A stretch of DNA of 55,773 nucleotides, from assembly GCF_030525845.1 (NCBI RefSeq), contig NZ_JAUNDY010000009.1, positions 1-55,773 of the forward strand, written 5' to 3'. Shown one piece after another: positions 24,940 through 34,871 of this stretch. A program made the position numbers and the translations under genes. The notes beneath the pieces are model-generated. The model was not told the DNA's origin, did not search any database, and was given only the letters and a program-made list of their open reading frames with translations. Source of the stretch: Moraxella sp. Its GTDB lineage: Bacteria > Pseudomonadota > Gammaproteobacteria > Pseudomonadales > Moraxellaceae. Numbering within the stretch: position 1 is the stretch's first letter; the number at the start of each line of letters is the position of its first letter.

Positions 24940-26280
24940 ATGATTACCATCAAAAAAGGATTGGATTTACCCATCACGGGCGAACCCTCCAAAGAAATCA
25001 GCGAACACACACCTACTCATGTCGCCCTTATCGGTTATGATTACATCGGTATGCGTCCGACCATGCATGTCAAGGAAGGCGATACAGTCGCCAAAGGACA
25101 GGTGTTGTTTGAAGATAAAAAGCGTTTGGGCGTCAAATACACCGCTCCCATCTCAGGTAAAGTCATCACCGTCAATCGTGGCGAACGCCGTGTGTTTGAA
25201 AGTTTGGTGATAGAAGCCCAAAAAGGCGATGAAATCACCTTTAAGGCACACGCCAAAGACAGCCTTAGTAAACTATCTCGTGAAGAAGTTGTCAATCAGC
25301 TCAATGACGCAGGCGAATGGGTGGCATTTCGTACCCGTCCATTTAGCCGTACCCCAGAGCTTGACAGCGTGCCATCTGCGATTTTTGTAACCGCTACCGA
25401 CACCAACCCTCTGGCACTTGACCCACTTACCATCATTAATGACAATCTTGATGCCTTTAATGACGGCTTGGCAGTGCTTTCGGTGCTATCGCCCAAGACG
25501 TTGGTTTGTCATGGAGCAACAGCCCCTGCCAAAGCCACCAATGTTGCCAACAGTACTGAATATCACGGCTTTGTCGGGGTTCACCCAGCGGGCAATGCTG
25601 GCACACACATTCACTTTTTGCACCCCTTAGCTCGTGGTGTAACGGTCTGGACAATCGGCTATCAAGACGTGATTGCCATCGGTAAGCTTTTTACTACTGG
25701 TAAGATTTATACCGAACGCACCATCAGCCTCGCTGGTCCTGTCGTCAAAAACCCACGCATTATCCGTACAACTCGTGGGGCGGATTTGAACGCTTTGACA
25801 CAAGGCGAGCTCCAAGACGGCGAAAACCGCATCATCTCAGGTTCGGTGTTGTCAGGTCGCAAAGCATCAGGCACTTTGGCGTATTTGGGTCGTTTTGCCA
25901 ACCAAGTTTCTGTATTAAAAGAATGCTATGAGCGTCCTGCCATGCACTTTTTCTCGTTTGGTTTTAACCGCTTTTCGTTTTTGCCAATTTATATGTCGCA
26001 ATTTGCCAAAGGCAAAAAATTCCCTTTCACCACCAATACACACGGCTCGCCTCGTGCGATGGTGCCGATTGGTACATTTGAAAAAGTCATGCCACAAGAC
26101 TATCTGCCCACTCAGCTTTTGCGTGCTTTGATTGTTGAAGACATTGTTGAGGCGGTGGAACTTGGTGCGTTGGAGCTGGACGAAGAAGATTTGGCACTTT
26201 GCACCTTTGTGTCGCCTGGCAAATATGAATTTGGCGATATTTTGCGTGATAACCTAACTCGCATTGAAGCCGAAGGCTAA
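24940..26280 (+). CDS. nqrA: Na+-translocating NADH:quinone reductase subunit A
   Basis: A 446-residue peripheral cytoplasmic subunit of the Na+-NQR complex, implicated in quinone interaction with NqrB. The N-terminus 'MITIKKGLDLPITGEPSKEI' and 'HVALIGYDYIGMRPTMHVKEGDTV' are diagnostic. A biotinyl-lipoyl-like barrel region follows ('VLFEDKKRLGVKYTAPISGK'), then 'GFVGVHPAGNAGTHIHFLHP'. It is the first gene of a six-gene operon and is separated from nqrB by 12 bp. Confidence 0.97.
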   Translation: MITIKKGLDLPITGEPSKEISEHTPTHVALIGYDYIGMRPTMHVKEGDTVAKGQVLFEDKKRLGVKYTAPISGKVITVNRGERRVFESLVIEAQKGDEITFKAHAKDSLSKLSREEVVNQLNDAGEWVAFRTRPFSRTPELDSVPSAIFVTATDTNPLALDPLTIINDNLDAFNDGLAVLSVLSPKTLVCHGATAPAKATNVANSTEYHGFVGVHPAGNAGTHIHFLHPLARGVTVWTIGYQDVIAIGKLFTTGKIYTERTISLAGPVVKNPRIIRTTRGADLNALTQGELQDGENRIISGSVLSGRKASGTLAYLGRFANQVSVLKECYERPAMHFFSFGFNRFSFLPIYMSQFAKGKKFPFTTNTHGSPRAMVPIGTFEKVMPQDYLPTQLLRALIVEDIVEAVELGALELDEEDLALCTFVSPGKYEFGDILRDNLTRIEAEG

Positions 26281-26292
26281 GGATAGACAACG

Positions 26293-27525
26293 ATGAAATT
26301 TATTCACGATATTTTTGATAAGTTGGAACCGTCCTTTACCAAAGGCGGTAAACATGAAAAATACTATGCCATCTTTGAGATGTTTGACACCTTTTTTCGT
26401 CAGCCATCATCTCGCACTTACTCAGCCAGTCACGTCAGAGACGGTATCGACTTAAAGCGTATCATGATTACGGTATGGCTATGTACTTTCCCTGTGATGT
26501 TCTGGGGTATGTATAATGTCGGTTTTCAAGCCCTAACTTACATGGCTCACGCTGGCGTACAAGCCGAAGGTTGGCGTACGCTCATTACAGGCATGTTTGG
26601 CTATGACCCAAACAGCATCTTGGCATGCTTTGCCTATGGGGCAATGCAGTTTTTGCCCATTTATATCGTTACCTTTGCGGTAGGTATCTTCTGGGAAATC
26701 GTCTTTGCTGTGGTGCGTGGACATGAAGTCAATGAAGGTTTCTTTGTTACTTCGGTACTGTTTGCCCTATCATTGCCACCAAACATGCCTCTATGGCAAG
26801 TTGCCTTGGGTATTACCTTTGGCGTGGTCGTTGCCAAAGAAGTCTTTGGCGGTACAGGCAAAAACTTCCTTAACCCCGCCCTTGCAGGTCGTGCTTTCCT
26901 TTATTTTGCTTACCCTGCCACCATCAGTGGCGATGCAGTTTGGACGGCGGTTGATGGCTTCTCTGGGGCAACGCCACTTGGTCAAGCTGCTGCAGGCGTA
27001 AGTGCTGATAAATTTGTTGATGCTTATGGTCAGACCATCACTTGGGGTCAAGCATTCTTGGGTAACATGCAAGGTGCGATTGGCGAAGTCTCTACCCTTG
27101 CCATTCTTATCGGTGGTGCGGTGCTGATTTATACCAAAATCGCCAGTTGGCGAGTGATTGCAGGGGCGATTATCGGTCTTGTGGTTACTGCCTTTATCTT
27201 TAACCTCATCGGTAGCGACACCAACCCAATGATGAGCCTTGCTCCACATTGGCATTTGGTCATGGGTGGCTTTATGTTTGGTGCGGTCTTTATGGCAACT
27301 GACCCTGTGTCAGCCGCCCATACTGATACAGGTCGTTGGTTCTATGGTTTGCTTATCGGCTTTATGACCGTTGCCATTCGTGTGGTCAATCCTGCATTCC
27401 CAGAAGGCATCATGCTTGCCATCTTGTTTGCCAACTTGTTTGCCCCACTCTTTGACTATTTTGTCAAACAAGCCAACATCAAACGTCAAACAGCACGGAG
27501 ATTAGCTCATGTCAGCCAAAAATAG
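26293..27525 (+). CDS. nqrB: Na+-translocating NADH:quinone reductase subunit B
   Basis: A 410-residue integral membrane subunit with about ten helices. It carries covalent FMN on a threonine in the flavinylation motif, seen here as '[10 protein letters not shown]' (Thr at about 224), and it also binds riboflavin and quinone. '[19 protein letters not shown]'-type N-terminal sequence and '[20 protein letters not shown]' are typical. The last 17 bp overlap nqrC, so translation is coupled. Confidence 0.97.
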   Translation: MKFIHDIFDKLEPSFTKGGKHEKYYAIFEMFDTFFRQPSSRTYSASHVRDGIDLKRIMITVWLCTFPVMFWGMYNVGFQALTYMAHAGVQAEGWRTLITGMFGYDPNSILACFAYGAMQFLPIYIVTFAVGIFWEIVFAVVRGHEVNEGFFVTSVLFALSLPPNMPLWQVALGITFGVVVAKEVFGGTGKNFLNPALAGRAFLYFAYPATISGDAVWTAVDGFSGATPLGQAAAGVSADKFVDAYGQTITWGQAFLGNMQGAIGEVSTLAILIGGAVLIYTKIASWRVIAGAIIGLVVTAFIFNLIGSDTNPMMSLAPHWHLVMGGFMFGAVFMATDPVSAAHTDTGRWFYGLLIGFMTVAIRVVNPAFPEGIMLAILFANLFAPLFDYFVKQANIKRQTARRLAHVSQK

Positions 27526-28297
27526 TAACGTTACCACCATCGTAACTGCCTTGGTCTTGTGCTTGGTCTGCTCAATCGCTGTCTCATCTGTGGCAGTGGG
27601 TCTAAAACCCAAGCAACTTGCCAATGCCAGTTTGGATTTGAACAAAAACATCTTGGTTGCGGCAGGCAAATTTGACCCCGCAACCGACCCAAGTAGTGTG
27701 GTGGCAGAGCGTTTTGCCGATTTTGAAGTCAAATTCATCAATCTTGAAACAGGACAATTCGCCACAGACGAAGAAGTATCGGGCTTGGGCGACCCAAATA
27801 CCTACAATGTCGCCAAAGCCGCTCGCACCCCATCACTAAGCACACCGCTTAGCGAAGACATCGCCTCAATTGGTGGCAAACCCAAATTTAGCAAAGCCTA
27901 CATCACCAAAGACGCAAATGGCGAGATTGAGCTTTTGGTATTGCCCATTCATGGGGCGGGTCTATGGGGTCAAATCTATGGTCTGCTGACCTTGGACAAG
28001 GATTTTAACACCATCAAAGGCGTCAATTTTTACGAACACAAAGAAACCCCCGGTCTTGGGTCTCGTATCGTTGATGAGCCATTCCGCTCTCAATGGCACG
28101 ACAAAAAACTTTATAACGATGCAGGCGAGCTGATTATGGGCGTTACCAAAGCAGGTACGCACAAAGAAGGTCAAGTGGACGGCATCAGCGGTGCGACTCT
28201 GACAGGTCGTGGCGTGCATAACATCGTACAGTTTTGGTTGGGCGAAAACGGCTACAAGCCATTTTTGGATAACCAACGCAAGGCGAAAGGAGTATAA
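27509..28297 (+). CDS. nqrC: Na+-translocating NADH:quinone reductase subunit C
   Basis: A 262-residue subunit with one N-terminal membrane helix (about 10-30) and a large periplasmic FMN domain. The covalent FMN site is the Thr of '[12 protein letters not shown]' (about 230). '[13 protein letters not shown]' is another family hallmark. GGAG precedes ATG 27509, inside the end of nqrB. Flavin attachment needs an ApbE-type transferase, which is not in this operon. Confidence 0.97.
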   Translation: MSAKNSNVTTIVTALVLCLVCSIAVSSVAVGLKPKQLANASLDLNKNILVAAGKFDPATDPSSVVAERFADFEVKFINLETGQFATDEEVSGLGDPNTYNVAKAARTPSLSTPLSEDIASIGGKPKFSKAYITKDANGEIELLVLPIHGAGLWGQIYGLLTLDKDFNTIKGVNFYEHKETPGLGSRIVDEPFRSQWHDKKLYNDAGELIMGVTKAGTHKEGQVDGISGATLTGRGVHNIVQFWLGENGYKPFLDNQRKAKGV

Positions 28298-28299
28298 TC

Positions 28300-28965
28300 A
28301 TGGCGGACACCAAAAAGATTTTGACCACGCCAGTTTTCAACAATAACCCCATCGCATTGCAAATTTTGGGTATTTGTTCGGCTCTGGCGGTTACCACCAG
28401 CGTCAAGAACGCCCTTGTAATGTGTATTGCATTGACATTGGTAACGGCGTTTTCTAGCTTTTTTATCTCAATCATTCGCAACAACATTCCATCGTCCATT
28501 CGTATCATCGTACAGATGGTGGTGATTGCGTCTTTGGTTATCGTGGTAGACCAAGTCCTAAAAGCAGTCGCCTATGACACCGCCAAATCTCTGGGGGCGT
28601 TCATCGGTCTTATCATTACCAACTGTATCGTTATGGGTCGTGCTGAGGCATACGCCATGAGCAACCCACCAATTCCAAGTTTCTTGGACGGTATCGGTAA
28701 CGGCTTGGGTTATTCTACCGTGCTTATTTTTGTTGCTAGCATTCGTGAGCTTATCGGTAATGGCAGTTGGTTTGGCATTCAAATCCTAGAAAAAGCCACT
28801 GATGGCGGTTGGTACATTCCCAATGGCTTGCTACTTTTGCCACCATCATCGTTCTTTGTGATTGCATTGTTCATTGCCATTGTGCGTATTTGGAAACCTG
28901 CACAAGTTGAACCTGCTGAATTTACCATGAAGCCTCAATCCAAAGGCATGGGAGGACATCACTAA
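28300..28965 (+). CDS. nqrD: Na+-translocating NADH:quinone reductase subunit D
   Basis: A 221-residue membrane subunit with six helices, homologous to RnfE. With NqrE it forms the membrane core that holds an iron centre at their interface. '[20 protein letters not shown]' and '[15 protein letters not shown]' (with the iron-ligand cysteine) are present. It starts 2 bp after nqrC, preceded by AAAGGAG. Confidence 0.97.
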   Translation: MADTKKILTTPVFNNNPIALQILGICSALAVTTSVKNALVMCIALTLVTAFSSFFISIIRNNIPSSIRIIVQMVVIASLVIVVDQVLKAVAYDTAKSLGAFIGLIITNCIVMGRAEAYAMSNPPIPSFLDGIGNGLGYSTVLIFVASIRELIGNGSWFGIQILEKATDGGWYIPNGLLLLPPSSFFVIALFIAIVRIWKPAQVEPAEFTMKPQSKGMGGHH

Positions 28966-29573
28966 TGGGACACTACATCAGTTTATTTATCACGTCCGTA
29001 TTCATTGAAAACATGGCATTGTCATTTTTCTTGGGTATGTGTACGTTCATCGCCGTCTCCAAAAAAGTCTCGACCGCCATTGGTTTGGGCGTGGCGGTTG
29101 TGGTGGTCATGGCAATCTGTGTGCCACTTAACAACCTACTTTACCAATTTTTGCTCAAAGACGGTGCATTGGCATGGGCAGGCTTCCCAAATACCGACCT
29201 ATCATTTTTGGGCTTGCTAAGTTACATCGCCCTTATCGCCGCCACCGTACAAATCCTTGAAATGTTCTTGGACAAATTCGTCCCTGCCTTGTACAACGCT
29301 TTGGGGGTATTTTTACCACTCATCACCGTAAACTGTGCCATCATGGGTGGCGTACTGTTCATGGTGGAGCGCGATTACAACTTTGGCGAATCGCTCGTCT
29401 ATGGCGTGGGTTCTGGCTTGGGTTGGGCGATTGCCATTGCAACATTGGCAGGCATTCGTGAAAAGCTCAAATATTCAGACGTGCCAGCCCCCCTGCGTGG
29501 TTTGGGCATTACCTTTATCACTGTGGGACTGATGTCGCTTGGCTTTATGTCATTCGGCGGTATGTCGCTATAA
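28965..29573 (+). CDS. nqrE: Na+-translocating NADH:quinone reductase subunit E
   Basis: A 202-residue six-helix membrane subunit, homologous to RnfA, with inverted topology relative to NqrD. Typical sequence: '[20 protein letters not shown]' near the start and '[17 protein letters not shown]' (about 118-134), each with a cysteine available for the shared iron site. Start and nqrD stop overlap as TAATG. Confidence 0.97.
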   Translation: MGHYISLFITSVFIENMALSFFLGMCTFIAVSKKVSTAIGLGVAVVVVMAICVPLNNLLYQFLLKDGALAWAGFPNTDLSFLGLLSYIALIAATVQILEMFLDKFVPALYNALGVFLPLITVNCAIMGGVLFMVERDYNFGESLVYGVGSGLGWAIAIATLAGIREKLKYSDVPAPLRGLGITFITVGLMSLGFMSFGGMSL

Positions 29574-29582
29574 GGAGAAAAC

Positions 29583-30818
29583 ATGGAATTTAGTACAGCA
29601 TTTGGTGGTGTCGCCATGTTTACCGCCATCATCATGAGTTTGGTTGTGGTCATTTTGATCGCCCGCTCACGATTGGTAAGCTCTGGCAAGGTAACCATCA
29701 ATATCAATGATAATCCTGACAATAACGTAACCACAGCCGCAGGGGGCAAGTTGCTCCAAACCCTAGCTGGCGAAGGCATTTTCCTATCGTCTGCCTGTGG
29801 TGGTGGTGGTACTTGTGGTCAATGCCGTTGTAAAGTCTTGGACGGTGGTGGTTCTATTTTACCTACCGAAGAAGGTCATTTTACCCAAGGCGAGATTCGT
29901 GATGGTATGCGTTTGGCATGTCAGGTGGCAGTCAAGCAAGACATGAAAATCGAGATTGACCCTGAATTCTTTGATGTCAAAAAATGGGAATGCGAAGTTA
30001 TCTCCAACGACAACGTTGCCACCTTCATTAAAGAACTCACGCTCAAAATCCCAGAGGGCGAAGTCGTGCCTTTCCGTGCAGGCGGTTATGTTCAGCTTGA
30101 AGCACCACCGCACGAAGTTCACTACAAGGACTTTGACATTGATCCAGAATATCACCCTGACTGGGACACCTTTAACTTGTGGCGTTACACCTCAAAAGTG
30201 GACGAGCCTGTGATTCGCGCCTATTCGATGGCAAACTACCCCGAAGAAAAAGGCATCATCAAGTTCAACATTCGTATCGCGTCTCCACCACCTCGTGGTC
30301 CTGAGGGCATTCCCCCAGGCAAGATGTCATCTTATGTGTTTAGCTTAAAACCAGGTGATAAGATTACCGTTTCTGGTCCTTACGGCGAATTCTTTGCCAA
30401 AGAAACCAAAAACGAGATGGTATTCATCGGTGGTGGTGCAGGTATGGCACCCATGCGTTCACACATCTTTGATCAACTAAAACGCCTAAAATCCGACCGT
30501 AAGATTAGTTTCTGGTACGGTGCTCGCTCTAAGCGTGAAATGTTCTACGTGGAGGACTATGACGGTCTGGCGGCAGAATTCCCCAACTTTGAGTGGCATG
30601 TAGCACTCTCTGACCCACAACCAGAGGACAACTGGGAAGGTTATACAGGCTTTATTCATAACGTCCTGTATGACAACTACCTAAAAGACCATCCTGCCCC
30701 AGAAGACTGTGAGTTCTATATGTGTGGTCCACCGGTCATGAACGATGCGGTCATCAAAATGCTCAAATCTTTGGGTGTAGAAGATGAAAACATCATGCTT
30801 GACAACTTTGGTGGTTAA
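29583..30818 (+). CDS. nqrF: Na+-translocating NADH:quinone reductase subunit F
   Basis: A 411-residue NADH-oxidising subunit: one N-terminal membrane helix, a 2Fe-2S ferredoxin domain with cysteines in '[16 protein letters not shown]' and a later 'RLACQVAV', then FAD ('RAYSMANYP') and NADH-binding ('[13 protein letters not shown]', '[12 protein letters not shown]') modules. It ends with the conserved 'LDNFGG'. It is the last gene of the operon and is followed by a strong terminator; neither apbE nor nqrM follows it. Confidence 0.97.
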   Translation: MEFSTAFGGVAMFTAIIMSLVVVILIARSRLVSSGKVTININDNPDNNVTTAAGGKLLQTLAGEGIFLSSACGGGGTCGQCRCKVLDGGGSILPTEEGHFTQGEIRDGMRLACQVAVKQDMKIEIDPEFFDVKKWECEVISNDNVATFIKELTLKIPEGEVVPFRAGGYVQLEAPPHEVHYKDFDIDPEYHPDWDTFNLWRYTSKVDEPVIRAYSMANYPEEKGIIKFNIRIASPPPRGPEGIPPGKMSSYVFSLKPGDKITVSGPYGEFFAKETKNEMVFIGGGAGMAPMRSHIFDQLKRLKSDRKISFWYGARSKREMFYVEDYDGLAAEFPNFEWHVALSDPQPEDNWEGYTGFIHNVLYDNYLKDHPAPEDCEFYMCGPPVMNDAVIKMLKSLGVEDENIMLDNFGG

Positions 30819-30834
30819 TTTTAAGTGAAAAAAC

Positions 30835-30870
30835 AAAAAAATCCGTTCAAGACATTGGGCGGATTTTTTA
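30835..30870 (+). terminator. nqr operon terminator
   Basis: A long stem (about 14 bp including two G-T pairs) between AAAAAATCCGTTCAA and TTGGGCGGATTTTTT with loop GACA, 17 bp after nqrF. Confidence 0.93.
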
Positions 30871-30915
30871 TGGTACATCAGTTTATTTTATCATTAATCA
30901 TGTTCAAAAAAGCGA

Positions 30916-30942
30916 TTGACAACAGGGGGGGTTGTTTATAAT
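30916..30942 (+). promoter_or_regulatory. SBP2 promoter with a G7 tract in its spacer
   Basis: A perfect TTGACA (30916-30921) and a perfect TATAAT (30937-30942) are separated by only 15 bp. Seven of those spacer bases are an uninterrupted G run (30925-30931). Gain of two G would give the optimal 17-bp spacing. This is the classic layout of promoter-strength phase variation, as in meningococcal porA. Variability itself is inferred. Confidence 0.75.
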
Positions 30943-30969
30943 AAGAAATTTAATCATTTTGGGCATGTT

Positions 30970-31815
30970 ATGAAAAAAGCACTTACCCCCCTACTATTGG
31001 CACTTATTTTGACCGCTTGTGGCAACGACAACCCAGCTCCCACCGACACCACCCAAACTGACACCACAAAACCTGCCGACACCACCAAAAAATACAGCGA
31101 AGAATACGTGATAGGCATCGATATTGGCTCGCCACCGTTTAGTTTGCGTGATGAGCTGGGTCAGGCAACAGGCTTTGAAGTTGACATCCTAAAAGCCATC
31201 GGCGATGACCAAAACTTTGGCACTACCTTTCTTGGCGAACCACGTGCAAAATTGTATCAAGACATGGAAGATGGCAAATATCAAGTCATTGTTGCCTCCT
31301 TGGAAATCAACCCAAACAATGAAGCCAAATTTGACATGACAAATCCTCATGCCAAAAGCTACCGTGCTATTTTAAGTCGTCAGGATAAAAAAGCCCAATC
31401 ATCTGCTGATTTGATTGGTGGAGGCTTGGTGGGTGTACAAGAAAACACCGTCAGTGCTAAATCCCTGACAGACATGGGGGCAAAAATCCAAGAATTCCCC
31501 AATCTATACACCAATTTTCAGGCATTTGTCCGCAAAGAAACCGACTTTTTGGTGGGTAACGCTGTACCCCTAAACTATTACATCAAACAATACCAAACCG
31601 AAAGCAATCAGCAAAGCATGGGTGATGTCATCATGACTGCCTATGACAACCCCATTCAAATCAATCATATCGCCTTTGGGGTCAGTAAAAACAACGAAAC
31701 CCTAAAAAACAAAATCAACGCTGGTCTTGCCAATATCCAAAACAACGGTAAATACGATGAAATCTACCAAAAATGGTTTGGCGATGATGATACCGCCAAA
31801 ATAGAAACCAAGTAA
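30970..31815 (+). CDS. solute-binding lipoprotein, family 3 (SBP2)
   Basis: A 281-residue protein starting at ATG 30970. It has lipobox 'LILTAC' (Cys17), a Thr/Asp-rich linker (18-42) and a family-3 binding domain with 'GIDIGSPPFSLRDELGQATG', 'FEVDILKAIGDDQNF' and C-terminal 'NGKYDEIYQKWF'. It is paralogous to SBP1 at 21555-22403, and like it has no permease or ATPase gene beside it. Ligand unknown; amino acids are the usual substrates. Its promoter spacer carries a G7 tract. Confidence 0.87.
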   Translation: MKKALTPLLLALILTACGNDNPAPTDTTQTDTTKPADTTKKYSEEYVIGIDIGSPPFSLRDELGQATGFEVDILKAIGDDQNFGTTFLGEPRAKLYQDMEDGKYQVIVASLEINPNNEAKFDMTNPHAKSYRAILSRQDKKAQSSADLIGGGLVGVQENTVSAKSLTDMGAKIQEFPNLYTNFQAFVRKETDFLVGNAVPLNYYIKQYQTESNQQSMGDVIMTAYDNPIQINHIAFGVSKNNETLKNKINAGLANIQNNGKYDEIYQKWFGDDDTAKIETK

Positions 31816-31817
31816 CC

Positions 31818-31843
31818 ATAAGACGGATTTATTCCGTCTTATT
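31818..31843. terminator. bidirectional terminator between SBP2 and uvrC
   Basis: A 10-bp stem ATAAGACGGA / TCCGTCTTAT around TTTAT, between converging genes. Confidence 0.8.
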
Positions 31844-31886
31844 TCATACGCAACACCTTAGCATCTTGTGGTTTGACACCATTTTG

Positions 31887-33713
31887 TTATCTCCCATGCA
31901 ATGTATTATAAATCGTCTTCGCCAAAACTTTGCCGATGCCTTTGACGTTGGCAATTTCCTTTTGAGATGCTCCAAGTAGCTGGCTGATGCCGCCAAAATG
32001 AGCAAGTAAATCTCGCCTGCGTTTTTCTCCCAGATTGGGAATGACTTCTAGCACAGATGAGCCTCGTGCTTTATCTCGTTTTTTACGATGAGCGGTAATG
32101 GCAAATCGATGAGCTTCGTCCCTGATGTGCATAATCAGGTGTAGTGCCTTGTTATCGGCTGGCAAATCTATCGGCTCATGATTGATAAAATGAAGCACTT
32201 CTAGTCCTGCCTTTCGCCCCTCCCCTTTGGCAACACTCACCAACAAAACCTCATCTGCTTTTTGTAGTTCACATAATACCTCAAAGGCGACATTTAGCTG
32301 TCCCTTACCTCCATCAATAAGCAATAAATCAGGCAATGGATACTTGCTATATCGTCTCATCAAGACCTGCCTCATCGCCCCATAGTCGTCGCCACCGACC
32401 ACGCCTTGTATGGCGTATTGGCGATAATCTCGATTTCTAGCCCCTCGCCCATCAAACACCACGCACGACCCCACCGCCATCTCGCCCATCGTATGACTGA
32501 TGTCAAAACACTCAATGCGGTTAATGGGTTTGTCCCACACCTTTGCAAAGATGTTTTGCATGGCTAAAAAACGCTCATTTAATTCATAAAAATTAGATAA
32601 TTTGGAAGTTAGGGCGTTATTGGCGTTTAATATTGCAAGCTCTTGCCATTCACGGCGATGTTTTTGGACGCTAGATTTGATGATGGTTTTAGCCCCAAAA
32701 TGCTCACCAAGTAGCTGGGCGATTACCTCTTTTTCTACCAATGCCTCACTGACGATAATCTCTTTGGGTAACTCATCACTGACCTCCCCATAAAACGACA
32801 ACAAAAACCGCTCCAAACGCTCATCTAGCGTATCGCACATCGCCACATCATCAGGAAAATAATTCTTCCCTCCAAGCACCCAACCGCCACGCACCGTCAG
32901 TACATGCACCGCTGTCAAGCCATGATTATGACAGATGGCGAACACATCGGCATGACTGTCTTCATCGCCCACACGATGCACCGCCTGCTGTGCTGTGATG
33001 TCCGAGAGCATGGCGAGGCGGTCTCGATAAAATACCGCCTGCTCAAAACGCAAATCTTCGGCAGCCTCGTGCATTTTTTGGGCGAGCATGGTTTGCAATT
33101 TCCCTGACTTACCATTTAAAAAATCAATGGTCTGCTCCACACTCTCCCCATAATCCCCCTGCTCAACCAATCCCACACATGGTGCCGAGCATCGCCCAAT
33201 TTGATGTTCAAGGCAGGGGCGTTTGGCATTGGCAAACACACGATTATTACAATTTCGAAGCATGAATAATTTTTGGATAAGAAGCATGGCTTCTTTGGCA
33301 CTATTTGCTGAGGGGTAAGGTCCAAAAAACCGCCCCTCTGCGTGATTGCCCCTGCCACGCCCCACACCAATTCTGGGGAATTTATCTTTGGAAATAAACA
33401 AATAAAGATAGGATTTATCGTCCCTTAAAATGATGTTATAAGGAGGACGATGTGTTTTGATGAGATTTTGTTCAAGTAGCAGTGCCTCAGCTTCACCACG
33501 TGTGATGATGATTTTAATGTCGCAAATACGTGCCACTAGTGCTTGTGTTTTTGGATGATCGATGGTTTTGGCAAAATAACTACTCACACGATTTTTGAGT
33601 GATTTGGCCTTACCGACATACAAAATTTCCCCCGATTTACCCAGCATTTTATAAACTCCTGGCAGATTGGGGAGGTTTTTTAGGACTTGGATAAGATGGT
33701 CTGAGTGATTCAT
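31887..33713 (-). CDS. uvrC: excinuclease ABC subunit C
   Basis: A 608-residue nucleotide-excision-repair nuclease that makes both incisions. Domains in order: GIY-YIG nuclease ('[20 protein letters not shown]', 17-36), a cysteine cluster ('[13 protein letters not shown]', about 167), UVR/UvrB-binding helix (about 205-240), RNase H-like 3' nuclease ('[20 protein letters not shown]' and '[11 protein letters not shown]') and two C-terminal helix-hairpin-helix motifs. Normal length. Confidence 0.97.
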   Translation of the reverse strand: MNHSDHLIQVLKNLPNLPGVYKMLGKSGEILYVGKAKSLKNRVSSYFAKTIDHPKTQALVARICDIKIIITRGEAEALLLEQNLIKTHRPPYNIILRDDKSYLYLFISKDKFPRIGVGRGRGNHAEGRFFGPYPSANSAKEAMLLIQKLFMLRNCNNRVFANAKRPCLEHQIGRCSAPCVGLVEQGDYGESVEQTIDFLNGKSGKLQTMLAQKMHEAAEDLRFEQAVFYRDRLAMLSDITAQQAVHRVGDEDSHADVFAICHNHGLTAVHVLTVRGGWVLGGKNYFPDDVAMCDTLDERLERFLLSFYGEVSDELPKEIIVSEALVEKEVIAQLLGEHFGAKTIIKSSVQKHRREWQELAILNANNALTSKLSNFYELNERFLAMQNIFAKVWDKPINRIECFDISHTMGEMAVGSCVVFDGRGARNRDYRQYAIQGVVGGDDYGAMRQVLMRRYSKYPLPDLLLIDGGKGQLNVAFEVLCELQKADEVLLVSVAKGEGRKAGLEVLHFINHEPIDLPADNKALHLIMHIRDEAHRFAITAHRKKRDKARGSSVLEVIPNLGEKRRRDLLAHFGGISQLLGASQKEIANVKGIGKVLAKTIYNTLHGR

Positions 33714-33837
33714 AATAGCCGTGCTTTAAATGTGCCTTGCATGTTTGAACATTTTAGCAATGTTTTTATGAAAAATCCTGTGTTTTTGTCAGTCTGATCA
33801 TCAACCCAAAATCAACGCCTTGTAAATACAGCACGCT

Positions 33838-34802
33838 TTACTCTTTTGTTAGTGGCATGTCGATGAAGGCTTGGACGTTATTTGGGTCGTAGATTTTGCT
33901 TGCCATGCGTTTTAAGTCATCAAGGTTGATAAAATCCACCAAATGTTCGGATTTGCCAAGATAATCCAAATCGCCATTTTCGTACGACAACACAAGGCGG
34001 TTGAGCTTGGTATGTGGGTCATTTTGGCGGGATTTTTCTTGGGTGATGAGTGTTTGTTTGGCACGAATGACATCATCGGCGTTGATGAGTGAGGGTAGGT
34101 TTGCCAAAACATCTTTGGCGACTTCGACCATTTCGTCCACTTTGTCGGGGCTTGTGGTAAAACGCAAATGGCTTGTGATTTGGTTGGTTTGGGCGTTGAG
34201 TGTGGCGTCAAAATTTAGCCGATAAATGCCAAGTTTATCATCACGCAAGGCGAATTTGAGTTTTTCGCTGGCAATATTTTTAAGCAAAGCAACCTGCATA
34301 GCGTCCACACCTTGCCATGTGTAAGGTGTGCTTGACCAAAGCTGGACATCGGCACGCTGTTCAAGGTTGTAGGCGAATTTGACGGTATCGGTGTTTGGGG
34401 TGGGGGTGTGTGCGTGGTGCAAAAACTTGCCGTCATTGGCATGGGGGCTGGCAAATAACGGCACAAATTGCCCCATTTGGGCAGGCGTGGCATCGCTGAT
34501 GATATAAATCGTCATGGGGGCTGTGCGGATACGCTCCCAAAGGTTTTGCAAATCCTGCTCGTTTAGGGCTTCTAGCTCGTCAGCGTTGGGCAGGTAGCTT
34601 GGCAATCCACGCAAGCGAGCAATGGCGAGATGACGTTCATGTTCAAGCTGTTTGCGTGACGGAGTTCGAGTCGCCCTTTGTCATCATGCAACGGCAAAAT
34701 GGTGTAACGAAAACCATTGTCAAGCATGCCTGTGATGGGAGTGCTAATCTCGGCTAGGGCGGATTGGGCGATAAAAAAGAGGGCAAAAATAATTTTTTTC
34801 AT
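33838..34802 (-). pseudogene. internally deleted M16 zinc protease (PqqL/FusC-like)
   Basis: The 5' piece (34802 to about 34655) encodes a signal peptide and the first domain start 'MLDNGFRYTILPLHDDKGRL'. The 3' piece, in another frame, encodes a C-terminal M16 domain ('TIYIISDATPAQMGQFVPLF' to the stop at 33838). Intact PqqL-type proteases have about 900 residues; some 600 are missing, including the HxxEH zinc motif, and the join shifts frame. Together with the TonB receptor and ABC gene upstream, it fits the yddA-yddB-pqqL / Fus set, in which this protease degrades imported iron-sulfur protein. It should be non-functional. Confidence 0.85.
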
Positions 34803-34823
34803 AACATTCTCAAAAAATAAACC

Positions 34824-34848
34824 AAAAGCACCCATCTTAGGTGCTTTT
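34824..34848 (-). terminator. terminator between the TonB receptor and M16 remnant
   Basis: AAAAGCACC and GGTGCTTTT form a 9-bp stem, followed on the minus strand by T-rich sequence. It lies inside what would be a two-gene transcript and would limit read-through to the protease gene. Confidence 0.8.
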
Positions 34849-34871
34849 GTTGGTTGTATCAAATTAATGTA

